From contig JBOGTC010000151.1 in NCBI GenBank assembly GCA_050692055.1, positions 1 through 10,660 of the forward strand: a stretch of 10,660 nt of DNA, given 5' to 3'. The notes below the pieces were generated by a model. The model did no database searches. It was not told the origin of the DNA and was given only the letters and a program-made list of their open reading frames with translations. Below are positions 4,739 to 10,660 of the stretch, in pieces; position 1 is the stretch's first letter, and each line of letters starts with the position of its first letter. Position numbers and translations under genes: made by a program. This DNA is from JBOGTC01 sp050692055. GTDB lineage: Bacteria > Chloroflexota > Limnocylindria > QHBO01.

Positions 4739-4762
4739 CGTTTCATGTTCTGGGCCCCTTTC

Positions 4763-4798
4763 TGCCGTGCCGCGCGCGACGTTCCGTCGCCATCGGTG
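4763..4798 (+). promoter_or_regulatory. candidate structured region in the rpsF leader
   Basis: GCGACG (4776-4781) pairs with CGTCGC (4785-4790) over a TTC loop. An outer TGCCG can pair, with two G-U pairs, with CGGTG (4794-4798), separated by an internal loop. Many bacteria control rpsF through an S6:S18-binding leader RNA, and this is where one would lie. I cannot confirm the motif by eye. Confidence 0.3.
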
Positions 4799-4832
4799 CC
4801 GCAAGCCCATAGAGAGGAGGACGAATCGGCCT

Positions 4833-5339
4833 ATGCGCCGTTACGAGCTCATGCTTCTGCTCCGCCCCGACCTGGAGGACGACAAGCTCCAGGCAGCCGT
4901 GGAGAAGGTGACCCGCGCCATCGTGAACGGCGGCGGCAGCCTCAGCAAGGTTTCCCCGTGGGGCAAGCGCCGGCTGGCCTACTCGATCGGGAATTTCCGT
5001 GAGGCGAGCTACTTTCTGATCCATTTCGACATCGAGCCCGCGCAGGTCCGCGAGATCGAGCGCGGCATGCTCATCAGCGAGGAGATCCTGCGCCACCTCG
5101 TCACCCTCATCGAGGATCGTGGCCCGGCGCCGCAGGAGGAGGTTCCCGCCGTCGAGCAGCGCGCAGGCGACATGGTGGCCGAGCCCGACACCCGAACGGT
5201 GGGGATGCAGCCCGAGGCAGCCCCGCCCGAGGTGGTCGCCGAAGGCTCGCAGGCAGACACCGGCCCCGGCGAGCCGGCGACGGAGGAGACCGAGCCGGCC
5301 GACGAGAAGCCGGCCGAGGAGCGCGCCGCCGCGGGATAG
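4833..5339 (+). CDS. rpsF: 30S ribosomal protein S6
   Basis: Residues 1-97 or so are the S6 core, with the conserved start 'MRRYELMLLLRPDLEDDKL', the segment 'PWGKRRLAYSIG' and the helix ending near 'LRHLVTLIED'. S6 binds S18 and the central domain of 16S rRNA in the small subunit platform. The protein is 168 residues, longer than usual for S6, because of an Ala/Pro/Glu-rich acidic C-terminal tail (about 98-168) that is probably disordered. I chose the ATG at 4833: the frame upstream runs through the promoter and AGGAGG (4815-4820) lies 12 nt before the start. It is the first gene of rpsF-ssb-rpsR, with ssb 28 nt downstream. Confidence 0.95.
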   Translation: MRRYELMLLLRPDLEDDKLQAAVEKVTRAIVNGGGSLSKVSPWGKRRLAYSIGNFREASYFLIHFDIEPAQVREIERGMLISEEILRHLVTLIEDRGPAPQEEVPAVEQRAGDMVAEPDTRTVGMQPEAAPPEVVAEGSQADTGPGEPATEETEPADEKPAEERAAAG

Positions 5340-5367
5340 TGATCCCGCCCGGCAGGGAGAAGCCGAC

Positions 5368-5838
5368 ATGTCGCTCAACAAGATGATGATCATCGGCAAC
5401 CTGGGTGCCGATCCCGAGCTGCGCTACACGCCCAGCGGGAAGGCGGTGACCAATCTGCGCGTCGCCGTCAACGACAACCGTCGTGGTCCGGACGGCGAGT
5501 GGATCGAGGAGACGCTGTGGTTGCGTGTCGAGGTCTGGGACCAAGCCGCCGAGCGAGCCGCCGAGCAGTTCCGCAAGGGCAACAAGATCTACGCCGAGGG
5601 CCAGCTGCGCGCTCGCGAGTACGAGGGCAATGACGGGCAGAAGCGGACCAGCCTCGAGCTGCGCTTCGCCCGCGTCGTCAACCTCGAACGCCGGTCCCGG
5701 GAGGAGGGCGGCACCCCGGGTGGCGACGGCGATGGGGGTCGCACCAGCGAGGACGCGCCGCCGTCGGTCAGACCACGGGGCGCCGGCCAGCGCCAGGGCG
5801 CGTCCGACACAATGGACGTCGACGACATCCCATTCTGA
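5368..5838 (+). CDS. ssb: single-stranded DNA-binding protein
   Basis: This 156-residue protein is a typical bacterial SSB, which coats single-stranded DNA in replication, repair and recombination. The OB fold covers about residues 1-110 ('LNKMMIIGNLGADPELRYT', 'ETLWLRVEVWDQAAERAAEQ', 'KIYAEGQLRAREYEGNDG'). A flexible Gly/Pro/Arg-rich linker follows. The acidic tip 'DVDDIPF' is complete, and this is the part that recruits partner proteins. The ribosome binding site AGGGAG (5354-5359) lies 8 nt before the ATG. Its place between rpsF and rpsR is the classic order. Nothing appears odd. Confidence 0.97.
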   Translation: MSLNKMMIIGNLGADPELRYTPSGKAVTNLRVAVNDNRRGPDGEWIEETLWLRVEVWDQAAERAAEQFRKGNKIYAEGQLRAREYEGNDGQKRTSLELRFARVVNLERRSREEGGTPGGDGDGGRTSEDAPPSVRPRGAGQRQGASDTMDVDDIPF

Positions 5839-5867
5839 TCCAGCTACCAGAGGACCGATAACGCACG

Positions 5868-6137
5868 ATGGCAAGCCCACGATCCCGCCGCGACTCGGCG
5901 GACTACTACCGTGATCGGCGGCGGCGCAAGGTGTGCAATTTCTGCGTCGACAAGGCCGAGAGCATCGACTACAAGGAAGTGAACCGTCTGCGCCGCTATC
6001 TGAGCGAGCGGGCGAAGATCGAGCCGCGTCGCAAGACCGGCACCTGCGCCCGACACCAGCGCATGCTGACGACGGCGCTCAAGCGAGCACGGCACGTGGC
6101 GCTCCTCCCGTACGCCCCGCAGCACCTGCGCCCCTGA
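5868..6137 (+). CDS. rpsR: 30S ribosomal protein S18 (zinc-ribbon form)
   Basis: This 89-residue protein carries the S18 signature 'EVNRLRRYLSERAKIEPRR' and 'HQRMLTTALKRARHVALLPY'. S18 forms a heterodimer with S6 on the 30S platform. It keeps Cys23 and Cys26 in 'VCNFC' and Cys60 and His63 in 'GTCARHQ', the likely ligands of a zinc ribbon, so it is the C+ type. Bacteria with a C+ form may also carry a zinc-free paralogue for zinc starvation; none is in the window. The ATG at 5868 is 29 nt after ssb, with AGAGG rather far upstream (14 nt). The usual next gene rplI is absent. Confidence 0.96.
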   Translation: MASPRSRRDSADYYRDRRRRKVCNFCVDKAESIDYKEVNRLRRYLSERAKIEPRRKTGTCARHQRMLTTALKRARHVALLPYAPQHLRP

Positions 6138-6138
6138 G

Positions 6139-6167
6139 TTGACGCCCGTCGCCGTCTGGGCGACACT
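6139..6167 (+). promoter_or_regulatory. candidate promoter of the riboswitch-terC unit
   Basis: TTGACG (6139-6144) lies 17 nt before GACACT (6162-6167). The -35 is near consensus and the -10 is moderate. Transcription would start near 6174 and run into the riboswitch. A 6-bp hairpin, GTCGCC (6148-6153) with GGCGAC (6159-6164), overlaps the spacer and could also end the rpsR transcript, though it has no T run. Confidence 0.4.
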
Positions 6168-6168
6168 C

Positions 6169-6283
6169 GGCACGCCCGAGGGGGAGTACCCCTGACAGGT
6201 GTCATCGTCAAGACGGCGCGCATCGAACTCGCCCGGTGGCACCGACCGATCTGCGTGATGGTCGGGAGAGACCTTCGGCCTGC
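6169..6283 (+). ncRNA. yybP-ykoY manganese riboswitch
   Basis: The two hallmark segments are present about 80 nt apart: GGGGAGTA (6181-6188) and GAGACCTTCGGCC (6268-6280). The outer stem can form between about 6169-6180 and 6272-6283, with interruptions. A hairpin, CCGACC (6242-6247) with GGTCGG (6260-6265), sits directly before the second hallmark, as in the family. This RNA class (Rfam RF00080) binds Mn2+ and often precedes TerC and related metal exporters, which matches the downstream gene. Edges are approximate. Confidence 0.85.
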
Positions 6284-6298
6284 CGCTACAGGAGGCCG
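6276..6298 (+). promoter_or_regulatory. ribosome binding site sequestering stem
   Basis: CGGCCT (6276-6281), which belongs to the outer stem region of the riboswitch, is fully complementary to AGGCCG (6293-6298), which covers half of the Shine-Dalgarno AGGAGG (6290-6295). The two pairings exclude one another. If Mn2+ stabilises the riboswitch fold, the ribosome site becomes free, so the predicted effect is translational activation by metal. Confidence 0.5.
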
Positions 6299-6303
6299 TC
6301 CCT

Positions 6304-7251
6304 TTGCCCGACTACGTGTCCTGGATCATCTTCGCGGGCGCCATCGGCGGCCTCCTGTCGCTCGACCTGTTCGTCTTTCACCGTGACGCGCGTCCGGTCG
6401 CGATGCGCGAAGCGGCCGCCTGGGTGGCGGTGTGGGTCTCGCTTGGCCTCGGCTTCGGAGGCTGGATCTTCCTGACGCAGGGCGCGACCAGCGGCGCTGA
6501 GTACCTGGCCGGCTACCTCATCGAGTACTCGCTCTCGATGGACAACGTCTTCGTCTTCGCCGTCCTGTTCGCCTACTTCGGAGTCCCGGCGGCATACCAG
6601 CACCGGCTTCTCTTCTGGGGAGTGCTCGGCGCGATCGTGTTTCGGGCGATCTTCATTCTCGCGGGCACGGCTCTTCTCGAATCGTTCAGCTTCGTCATCT
6701 ATCTCTTCGGCCTGCTCCTGCTCTACACCGCATGGCGCATGGTCGTGGCCGGCACCGAGCACGTCGATCCCAGCCGCAATCCGCTCCTGCGCATGGTGCG
6801 GCGGGTGATCCCGGTGACGGACCAGTACGACGGCCAGCGATTCTTCACGCGACGCGACGGGAAGCTGTGGGCGACGCCGCTGTTCGCCGCGCTGGTCGTG
6901 GTCGAGACGAGCGACATCATGTTCGCCATCGACAGCGTGCCGGCCATCCTGGCGATCACCACCGACACGTTCATCGTCTTCACTTCGAACGCGTTCGCGA
7001 TCATGGGCCTGCGATCGCTCTACTTCCTGCTCGCCGGACTAATCGATCGGTTCGAGTACCTCAAGTACGGGCTGGCGGCGTTGCTCGTCTTTGCCGGGCT
7101 CAAGATGCTGCTCAGCGACGTCATTCACCTGGACGTGTGGCTCTCGTTGGGCATCATCGTGACCATCCTGAGCATTTCGGTAGCCGTGTCGCTGCTGGCC
7201 ACGCGCGGGCGGGAGGACATTCCAGACTCGTCGCCTCCTCCCGCCCACTGA
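6304..7251 (+). CDS. TerC family integral membrane protein
   Basis: This 315-residue TerC family protein has about eight to nine hydrophobic segments. It carries the family motifs 'EYSLSMDNVFVF' (E74, D80) and 'ETSDIMFAIDSVPAI' (E201, D204, D210), whose acidic residues line the predicted metal path, and 'TSNAFAIMGLRSLYFLLAG' (228-245). Members such as E. coli Alx and Bacillus MeeY/MeeF are linked to Mn2+ export or metalation of exported proteins. The Mn2+ riboswitch in front supports this role. The start is TTG at 6304, chosen because AGGAGG (6290-6295) lies 8 nt upstream; no ATG fits. It occupies the place after rpsR where rplI often sits. Terminal residues past about 300 are Pro/Ser-rich. 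Confidence 0.93.
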   Translation: MPDYVSWIIFAGAIGGLLSLDLFVFHRDARPVAMREAAAWVAVWVSLGLGFGGWIFLTQGATSGAEYLAGYLIEYSLSMDNVFVFAVLFAYFGVPAAYQHRLLFWGVLGAIVFRAIFILAGTALLESFSFVIYLFGLLLLYTAWRMVVAGTEHVDPSRNPLLRMVRRVIPVTDQYDGQRFFTRRDGKLWATPLFAALVVVETSDIMFAIDSVPAILAITTDTFIVFTSNAFAIMGLRSLYFLLAGLIDRFEYLKYGLAALLVFAGLKMLLSDVIHLDVWLSLGIIVTILSISVAVSLLATRGREDIPDSSPPPAH

Positions 7252-7299
7252 TTCCGCAACCTCGAGCCGTTCCGTAGCGTCCTCGGCAAAGGGCACGGG

Positions 7300-7305
7300 T
7301 ATACT
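7300..7305 (+). promoter_or_regulatory. -10 box of the ilvE promoter
   Basis: TATACT is 5 of 6 to consensus and identical to both -10 boxes of the 4659-4710 element. No good -35 lies 16-18 nt upstream. Transcription would start near 7312 and give a leader of about 64 nt. Confidence 0.5.
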
Positions 7306-7310
7306 TCGTG

Positions 7311-7348
7311 CGCCTGGGGCCGCCGGAGGTTGCCCGTCTATCCAGGCG
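7311..7348 (+). repeat. inverted repeat at the 5' end of the ilvE leader
   Basis: CGCCTGG (7311-7317) and CCAGGCG (7342-7348) are perfect complements, 24 nt apart, and would close a stem at about the first base of the transcript. As in rpsF, the transcript starts with a stem beginning CGCCT. No leader peptide or T-box can be seen. Confidence 0.45.
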
Positions 7349-7375
7349 AGACGTCGCTAGGCAAGGGAGGAGAGC

Positions 7376-8338
7376 GTGCTGAAGCAGGAGAGCAGGCCGC
7401 GCACGGCGGCGGTGGGGACCACCACCGAGCTGTGGGCGTTCTTCCGCGGCGAGTTCGTGCCGCTGCGCGACGCGAACATCAACGTGATGACCCACGGCTT
7501 CAACTATGGCACCGCGGTCTTCGAGGGGATACGGGCCTACTGGAACGCCGAGGAGGAGCAGCTCTTCGCGCTCGAGCTCGTACCGCATTACGAGCGGATC
7601 CACGCCTCCGCTCGCCTCCTGATGATGGAGGTCCGCCAGTCTCCGGAGGAGCTCGCCGAAATCACCGTCGAGCTCCTTCGTCGTGACGGGCTGCGCGAGG
7701 ACGTCTACATCCGGCCCATCGTTTACAAGAGCTCCGAGACGATCGGCGTCCGCCTCCACAACCTGGACGCGGACATCACCATCTTCGGCGTTCCGTTCGG
7801 CCAGTACATCGACACCGAAGGCGGCATCCGGGCCCATGTCTCGAGCTGGCGCCGGACCGATGACAACGCCATCCCGGCGCGCGGCAAGATCACCGGCGCC
7901 TACGTGAACGGAGCGCTAGCCAAGAGCGAGGCGCAGCTCGACGGGTTCGACGAGGCCATCGTGCTGACCGCGGACGGCCATGTCAGCGAGGGCAGCGCGG
8001 AGAACTTGTTCATCGTCAAGCACGGCAGCCTCATCACCCCGCCGGTGACGGACAACATCCTGGAGGGAATCACCCGCGGGCGGCTGATGACCATGGCCCT
8101 CGACGAGCTCGGCGTCGCGACCATCGAGCGCAGCATCGATCGCACCGAGCTGTACTCCGCTGACGAGGTGTTCCTGTGCGGGACGGGCGCGCAGCTCTCG
8201 CCGGTCATCGAGATCGATCGGCGCAGGATCGGCAATGGCAGGCCCGGGCCGATCACGAAGGGCCTCGCTCAGCGCTACTTTGACGCGGTCCGCGGCAAGA
8301 CGCCCGCCTATCGCGACTGGCTCACGCCGGTCTACTAG
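7376..8338 (+). CDS. ilvE: branched-chain amino acid aminotransferase
   Basis: This is a class IV PLP aminotransferase, 320 residues, that makes Leu, Ile and Val from their keto acids with glutamate as donor, and the reverse. The N-terminal 'THGFNYGTAVFEGIRAY' (39-55) is typical of the family. The PLP-binding lysine is K171 in 'ARGKITGAYVNGALAKSEA', and 'SEGSAENLF' (204-212) and 'NILEGITRGR' (227-236) contact the cofactor. The C-terminal 'EVFLCGTGAQLSPVIEID' is also usual. GTG at 7376 is the start, with AGGGAGGAG just upstream. D-amino acid transaminase and 4-amino-4-deoxychorismate lyase are related, but the motifs and length favour IlvE. The leader carries a stem (7311-7348) but no recognised attenuator. 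Confidence 0.93.
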   Translation: MLKQESRPRTAAVGTTTELWAFFRGEFVPLRDANINVMTHGFNYGTAVFEGIRAYWNAEEEQLFALELVPHYERIHASARLLMMEVRQSPEELAEITVELLRRDGLREDVYIRPIVYKSSETIGVRLHNLDADITIFGVPFGQYIDTEGGIRAHVSSWRRTDDNAIPARGKITGAYVNGALAKSEAQLDGFDEAIVLTADGHVSEGSAENLFIVKHGSLITPPVTDNILEGITRGRLMTMALDELGVATIERSIDRTELYSADEVFLCGTGAQLSPVIEIDRRRIGNGRPGPITKGLAQRYFDAVRGKTPAYRDWLTPVY

Positions 8339-8374
8339 GGAGTCACCGCGCGGCCGCACCCGGCCCCGTCGCCA

Positions 8375-8394
8375 CCGGCCGCTGCAACGGCCGG
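8375..8394. repeat. GC-rich hairpin between ilvE and the glycosyltransferase
   Basis: CCGGCCG (8375-8381) pairs with CGGCCGG (8388-8394) over a 6-nt loop. There is no T tract, so an intrinsic terminator is not supported. It lies in the 67-nt gap and ends 11 nt before the next start codon, where it could weaken read-through or translation. Confidence 0.4.
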
Positions 8395-8405
8395 CCTGAA
8401 GACGA

Positions 8406-10070
8406 ATGACGAGAGCGGAGCAGAGCGAACCCTACCGATGGCTGCAGCGCCTCCTGGAGATGGTGCCCGGCGTCATCTCCTGGGCCATCCTCATCGGTCC
8501 GATCTGGCTCAGCTTCAGCTATCCGTGGCTCGTCGCTTATTTCGTGCTGAGCTTCGACTTCTACTGGCTGTGCCGGGCGCTCTGGTTCAGCGGCGCGGTG
8601 ATCGTGGCCTATCGGCGCATCCGACGTGTGCTGTCGGTCGACTGGGATGCGCGCCTCGAGGGGCTCAGCGATCCGACTGCGCGCCGGACGCTGCTGCAGG
8701 GTCGCCTGGCGCAGCTGCGGGGCGAGGCTCGGACTGGCGCCCTTGGCTTCGCGGCGGTCGGCGCCCAGCGCGTAGACGAGCGGCGGCAGATCGAGGCAGA
8801 GCTCAGCAGCATGGATCGGCTGGCCGGCCTGGATGAGCCACCGCCGGCACCGGCCCAGTACGTGCACCTGGCGCTGATCCCGACCTACACCGAGTCGCTC
8901 GAGACGCTGCGGCAAACGCTCCAGGCCCTCGCCGATGCTCGGTGGCCACGCGAGCGAAAGATCTGCGCCATCATCACCCGCGAGACCGACGAGGCCGGCA
9001 TCGAGCATGTGCGTGCGCTGCAGGAGGAGTTCAGCGACGCTTTCGCCGAGCTCATCCACATCCTGGACCCGCTCGAGCCGGGGATCGTGGTGGGCAAGAG
9101 CAGCGCCATGGCCTGGGGCGGCCGGTACCTGTATCGGCTCCTGGTCCGCGAGCGGGGGATGGACCCGCGGCGCATCCTGGTCACCGACCTCGACGCCGAC
9201 TATCGCGTCCATCCTCAGTATTTCGCCTACCTGACCTGGATGCACGTGACCGATGCGAATCGCGAGACGCAGCTCTACCAGCCGATCCCGTACTTCCACA
9301 ACAACATCTGGGACGCGCCGTTCCTGATGCGGCTGTTCGCCGCCGTGCTCACCCAGCTCCAGATGTGGCGGAGCGTGCTGCCGGAGAAGCTCCAGAGCTT
9401 CGGCAGCTACTCGACCACGCTCAACATGGTCCACGAGGTGGGCTACTGGGCGACCGATGCCATTCCCGAGGACAGCCGCTTCTACTGGAAGAGCTATTTC
9501 ACGTACGGCGACCGGTTCCGCGCGGTTCCGCTCTTCATCCCGATCTACGGCGATGCCGTGCGCGCTCGAGGCTACTGGCGCAGCCTGGGGCAGCAGTACC
9601 TGCAGGCGCGGCGCTGGGCATGGGGAGTGACCGACATCCCCTACGTGGTGCAGAACGCCATCCGGCGCCGGGACATCCCGTTCTGGTCACGCTTCTGGCG
9701 CGTGACGAACCTGTTCGGCGAGCACATCAACTGGGCGATCGCGCCGTTCGTCATCATGTTCGGCGCGACCGTGCCGCTGCTCATCAATCCCGCCTTCGCC
9801 GAGACCACGCTGGGCCAGAACCTGCCACTGTTCGCCAGCGGCATGCTGACGCTGGCATTGATCGGCCTGTTCGTGCTGGTCGTGGTCGAGTGGCGCATCG
9901 TCCCGCCGCGACCCGCCTCGTGGGGCTGGCGACAGCGCACCATCAGCTACGTCCAGTGGCTGGGCCTTCCGTTCGTGGGGATCTTCTTCAGCACCCTGCC
10001 GGCGCTCGACGCCCAGACCAGGCTGCTCACGGGCCGCTACCTCGAGTACAGGGTCACCGAGAAGGCCTGA
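8406..10070 (+). CDS. membrane GT2 glycosyltransferase, processive type
   Basis: This 554-residue protein has two N-terminal membrane segments (about 22-48 and 50-70), a charged helical linker (about 72-145), a GT-A catalytic domain (about 150-410) and three C-terminal segments (about 435-460, 472-497, 512-536). Motifs follow the cellulose-synthase-like order: 'LIPTYTESLETL' (nucleotide site), 'GKSSAMAWGGRY' (acceptor and UDP side), 'DLDADYR' (261-267, DxD metal site), 'PEDSRFYWKSYF' (354-365, base-bearing ED motif) and 'QARRW' (400-404, the QxxRW of processive enzymes). It probably makes or exports a cell-surface polysaccharide. The sugar cannot be told from the sequence. The ATG at 8406 has only a weak ribosome site (GAAGA). 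The last gene starts 3 nt after the stop. Confidence 0.88.
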   Translation: MTRAEQSEPYRWLQRLLEMVPGVISWAILIGPIWLSFSYPWLVAYFVLSFDFYWLCRALWFSGAVIVAYRRIRRVLSVDWDARLEGLSDPTARRTLLQGRLAQLRGEARTGALGFAAVGAQRVDERRQIEAELSSMDRLAGLDEPPPAPAQYVHLALIPTYTESLETLRQTLQALADARWPRERKICAIITRETDEAGIEHVRALQEEFSDAFAELIHILDPLEPGIVVGKSSAMAWGGRYLYRLLVRERGMDPRRILVTDLDADYRVHPQYFAYLTWMHVTDANRETQLYQPIPYFHNNIWDAPFLMRLFAAVLTQLQMWRSVLPEKLQSFGSYSTTLNMVHEVGYWATDAIPEDSRFYWKSYFTYGDRFRAVPLFIPIYGDAVRARGYWRSLGQQYLQARRWAWGVTDIPYVVQNAIRRRDIPFWSRFWRVTNLFGEHINWAIAPFVIMFGATVPLLINPAFAETTLGQNLPLFASGMLTLALIGLFVLVVVEWRIVPPRPASWGWRQRTISYVQWLGLPFVGIFFSTLPALDAQTRLLTGRYLEYRVTEKA

Positions 10071-10073
10071 CCG

Positions 10074-10660
10074 ATGCCGGACCGCCCTCCACCCATCGCC
10101 CGCGTGCGCCTGGCGCGCTCGATCCCGAGGCTCGTCGCGGCGCCGATCGTCATCGCGCTCGCCGGGCTGGCAGCCCTGGGCGCGGCCTACCTGGTCGGAG
10201 GCGTGCCCGGCATCGGGCTGGCGGTGGCGGGCGGCCTCGTGGTCGTCCTGGCCCTCGCTGGCCTTGTGGTGCTGTTGACCGTGCGCCTGGATGTCGAGGA
10301 AGCGGCGATCCGCGTGCGATGGATGGGCGGCGAGCGCGTCTACGTGCTCGTCCAGGGCCCGGTGACGCGGGTCGCGCTCCGCGGCCCGAACGCCTCGAGC
10401 CTGCGGCCCTCGTTCGGTGGGCTCGGCTGGGCCTTCGGGAGGGCGCGGCTGCGCGACGAGGAGCGGATCGACGTAGTGCTCCTGTCCCGCGCGCGGACCG
10501 CCATCCTGGTCCCGACGCAGCGGGGACGCCTCGCCATCGCGGCGGCCAGTGAGAGCGATCTGCTGGGCGCGCTGTCGCGGGCGGCCCGTGCGCGACAGCG
10601 GCTGCACGATCGCGCCTGGCAGGGGCCGCCGGTACAGGCGCCGGCGCAGGCGCCGCCGGT
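10074..10660 (+). CDS. membrane protein with PH-like domain, partial at right edge
   Basis: An open frame starts with ATG at 10074, 3 nt after the glycosyltransferase stop, and stays open for 195 codons to the window end. Two hydrophobic segments (about 20-42 and 45-70) precede a compact beta-rich domain (about 72-170) with 'RWMGGERVYVLVQGPVTRV', 'LRDEERIDVVLLSRARTAIL' and 'PTQRGRLAIAAASESDLLGAL'. This looks like the bacterial PH-like domain of small membrane proteins. The codon bias is as strong as in the gene before, which supports coding. The C terminus is missing, and the last residues are Pro/Ala/Gln-rich. Co-transcription with the glycosyltransferase is likely; a direct role in its pathway is inference. 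Confidence 0.75.
   Translation, partial: MPDRPPPIARVRLARSIPRLVAAPIVIALAGLAALGAAYLVGGVPGIGLAVAGGLVVVLALAGLVVLLTVRLDVEEAAIRVRWMGGERVYVLVQGPVTRVALRGPNASSLRPSFGGLGWAFGRARLRDEERIDVVLLSRARTAILVPTQRGRLAIAAASESDLLGALSRAARARQRLHDRAWQGPPVQAPAQAPP

Noticed and set aside
5107..5880. 257-residue minus-strand frame opposite rpsF-ssb
   Set aside because: Fully antisense to two confident genes and without a recognisable domain.
7311..7375. T-box or leader-peptide attenuator before ilvE
   Set aside because: The leader of about 64 nt is too short, has no T-box sequence and contains no ORF rich in Leu, Ile or Val codons.
8343..9434. 363-residue minus-strand frame opposite the glycosyltransferase
   Set aside because: Antisense to a gene that carries all the GT2 motifs. 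No support of its own.
8942..10552. 536-residue plus-strand frame overlapping the glycosyltransferase and the last gene
   Set aside because: Different frame from both real genes. Arg/Pro/Ala/Gly-rich sequence without domains.
9687..10607. 306-residue minus-strand frame
   Set aside because: Covers the end of the glycosyltransferase and the PH-like gene in antisense. No domain.

Overview
This is a high-GC bacterial chromosome window made of housekeeping genes, tRNAs and conserved membrane genes. The gene content, the GC-rich codon use and the zinc-ribbon form of ribosomal protein S18 suggest a member of the Chloroflexota, perhaps a soil or freshwater lineage known from metagenomes. An actinobacterium-like lineage cannot be excluded. 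There is no insertion sequence, prophage, CRISPR array or toxin cassette. I do not see a clearly new defence or metabolic system. The interest lies in the tRNA cluster and in the regulatory DNA.

Layout. Positions 1-304 hold no convincing gene, only two related hairpins and a short imperfect direct repeat. A solitary tRNA-Val(UAC) follows, then a small membrane-anchored protein of unknown function (440-919) and the pair lemA-htpX (984-2556). A cluster of five tRNAs occupies 2643-3140: Phe, Gly, an odd Gln-type tRNA carrying a UAG anticodon, Cys and Leu. It also contains what looks like the 5' third of a dead tRNA-Leu. Facing this cluster on the minus strand are a CpaE/TadZ-like ATPase (3382-4623) and a small acidic ORF (3143-3337).

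The 209-bp gap between the ATPase gene and rpsF holds a nearly ideal divergent promoter. Two TATACT -10 boxes point outward, each 17 bp from one shared -35 hexamer. To the right is the classic rpsF-ssb-rpsR operon (4833-6137). Next comes a TerC-family membrane protein (6304-7251) preceded by a yybP-ykoY (manganese) riboswitch whose 3' end can alternatively pair over the ribosome binding site. Then come ilvE (7376-8338), a membrane GT2 glycosyltransferase with processive-type motifs (8406-10070), and a small membrane protein that runs off the right edge (10074 onward).

How the parts relate. lemA-htpX is a membrane-protein quality-control pair. rpsF-ssb-rpsR supplies ribosomal proteins S6 and S18 and the single-strand DNA binding protein. 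TerC with its riboswitch is a predicted manganese-homeostasis unit. The glycosyltransferase and the last gene are nearly contiguous (3-nt gap) and are probably co-transcribed. CTA codons encode Leu at positions I regard as conserved in TerC and IlvE, so the Gln-bodied tRNA with a UAG anticodon is a real puzzle and not a sign of a changed code.
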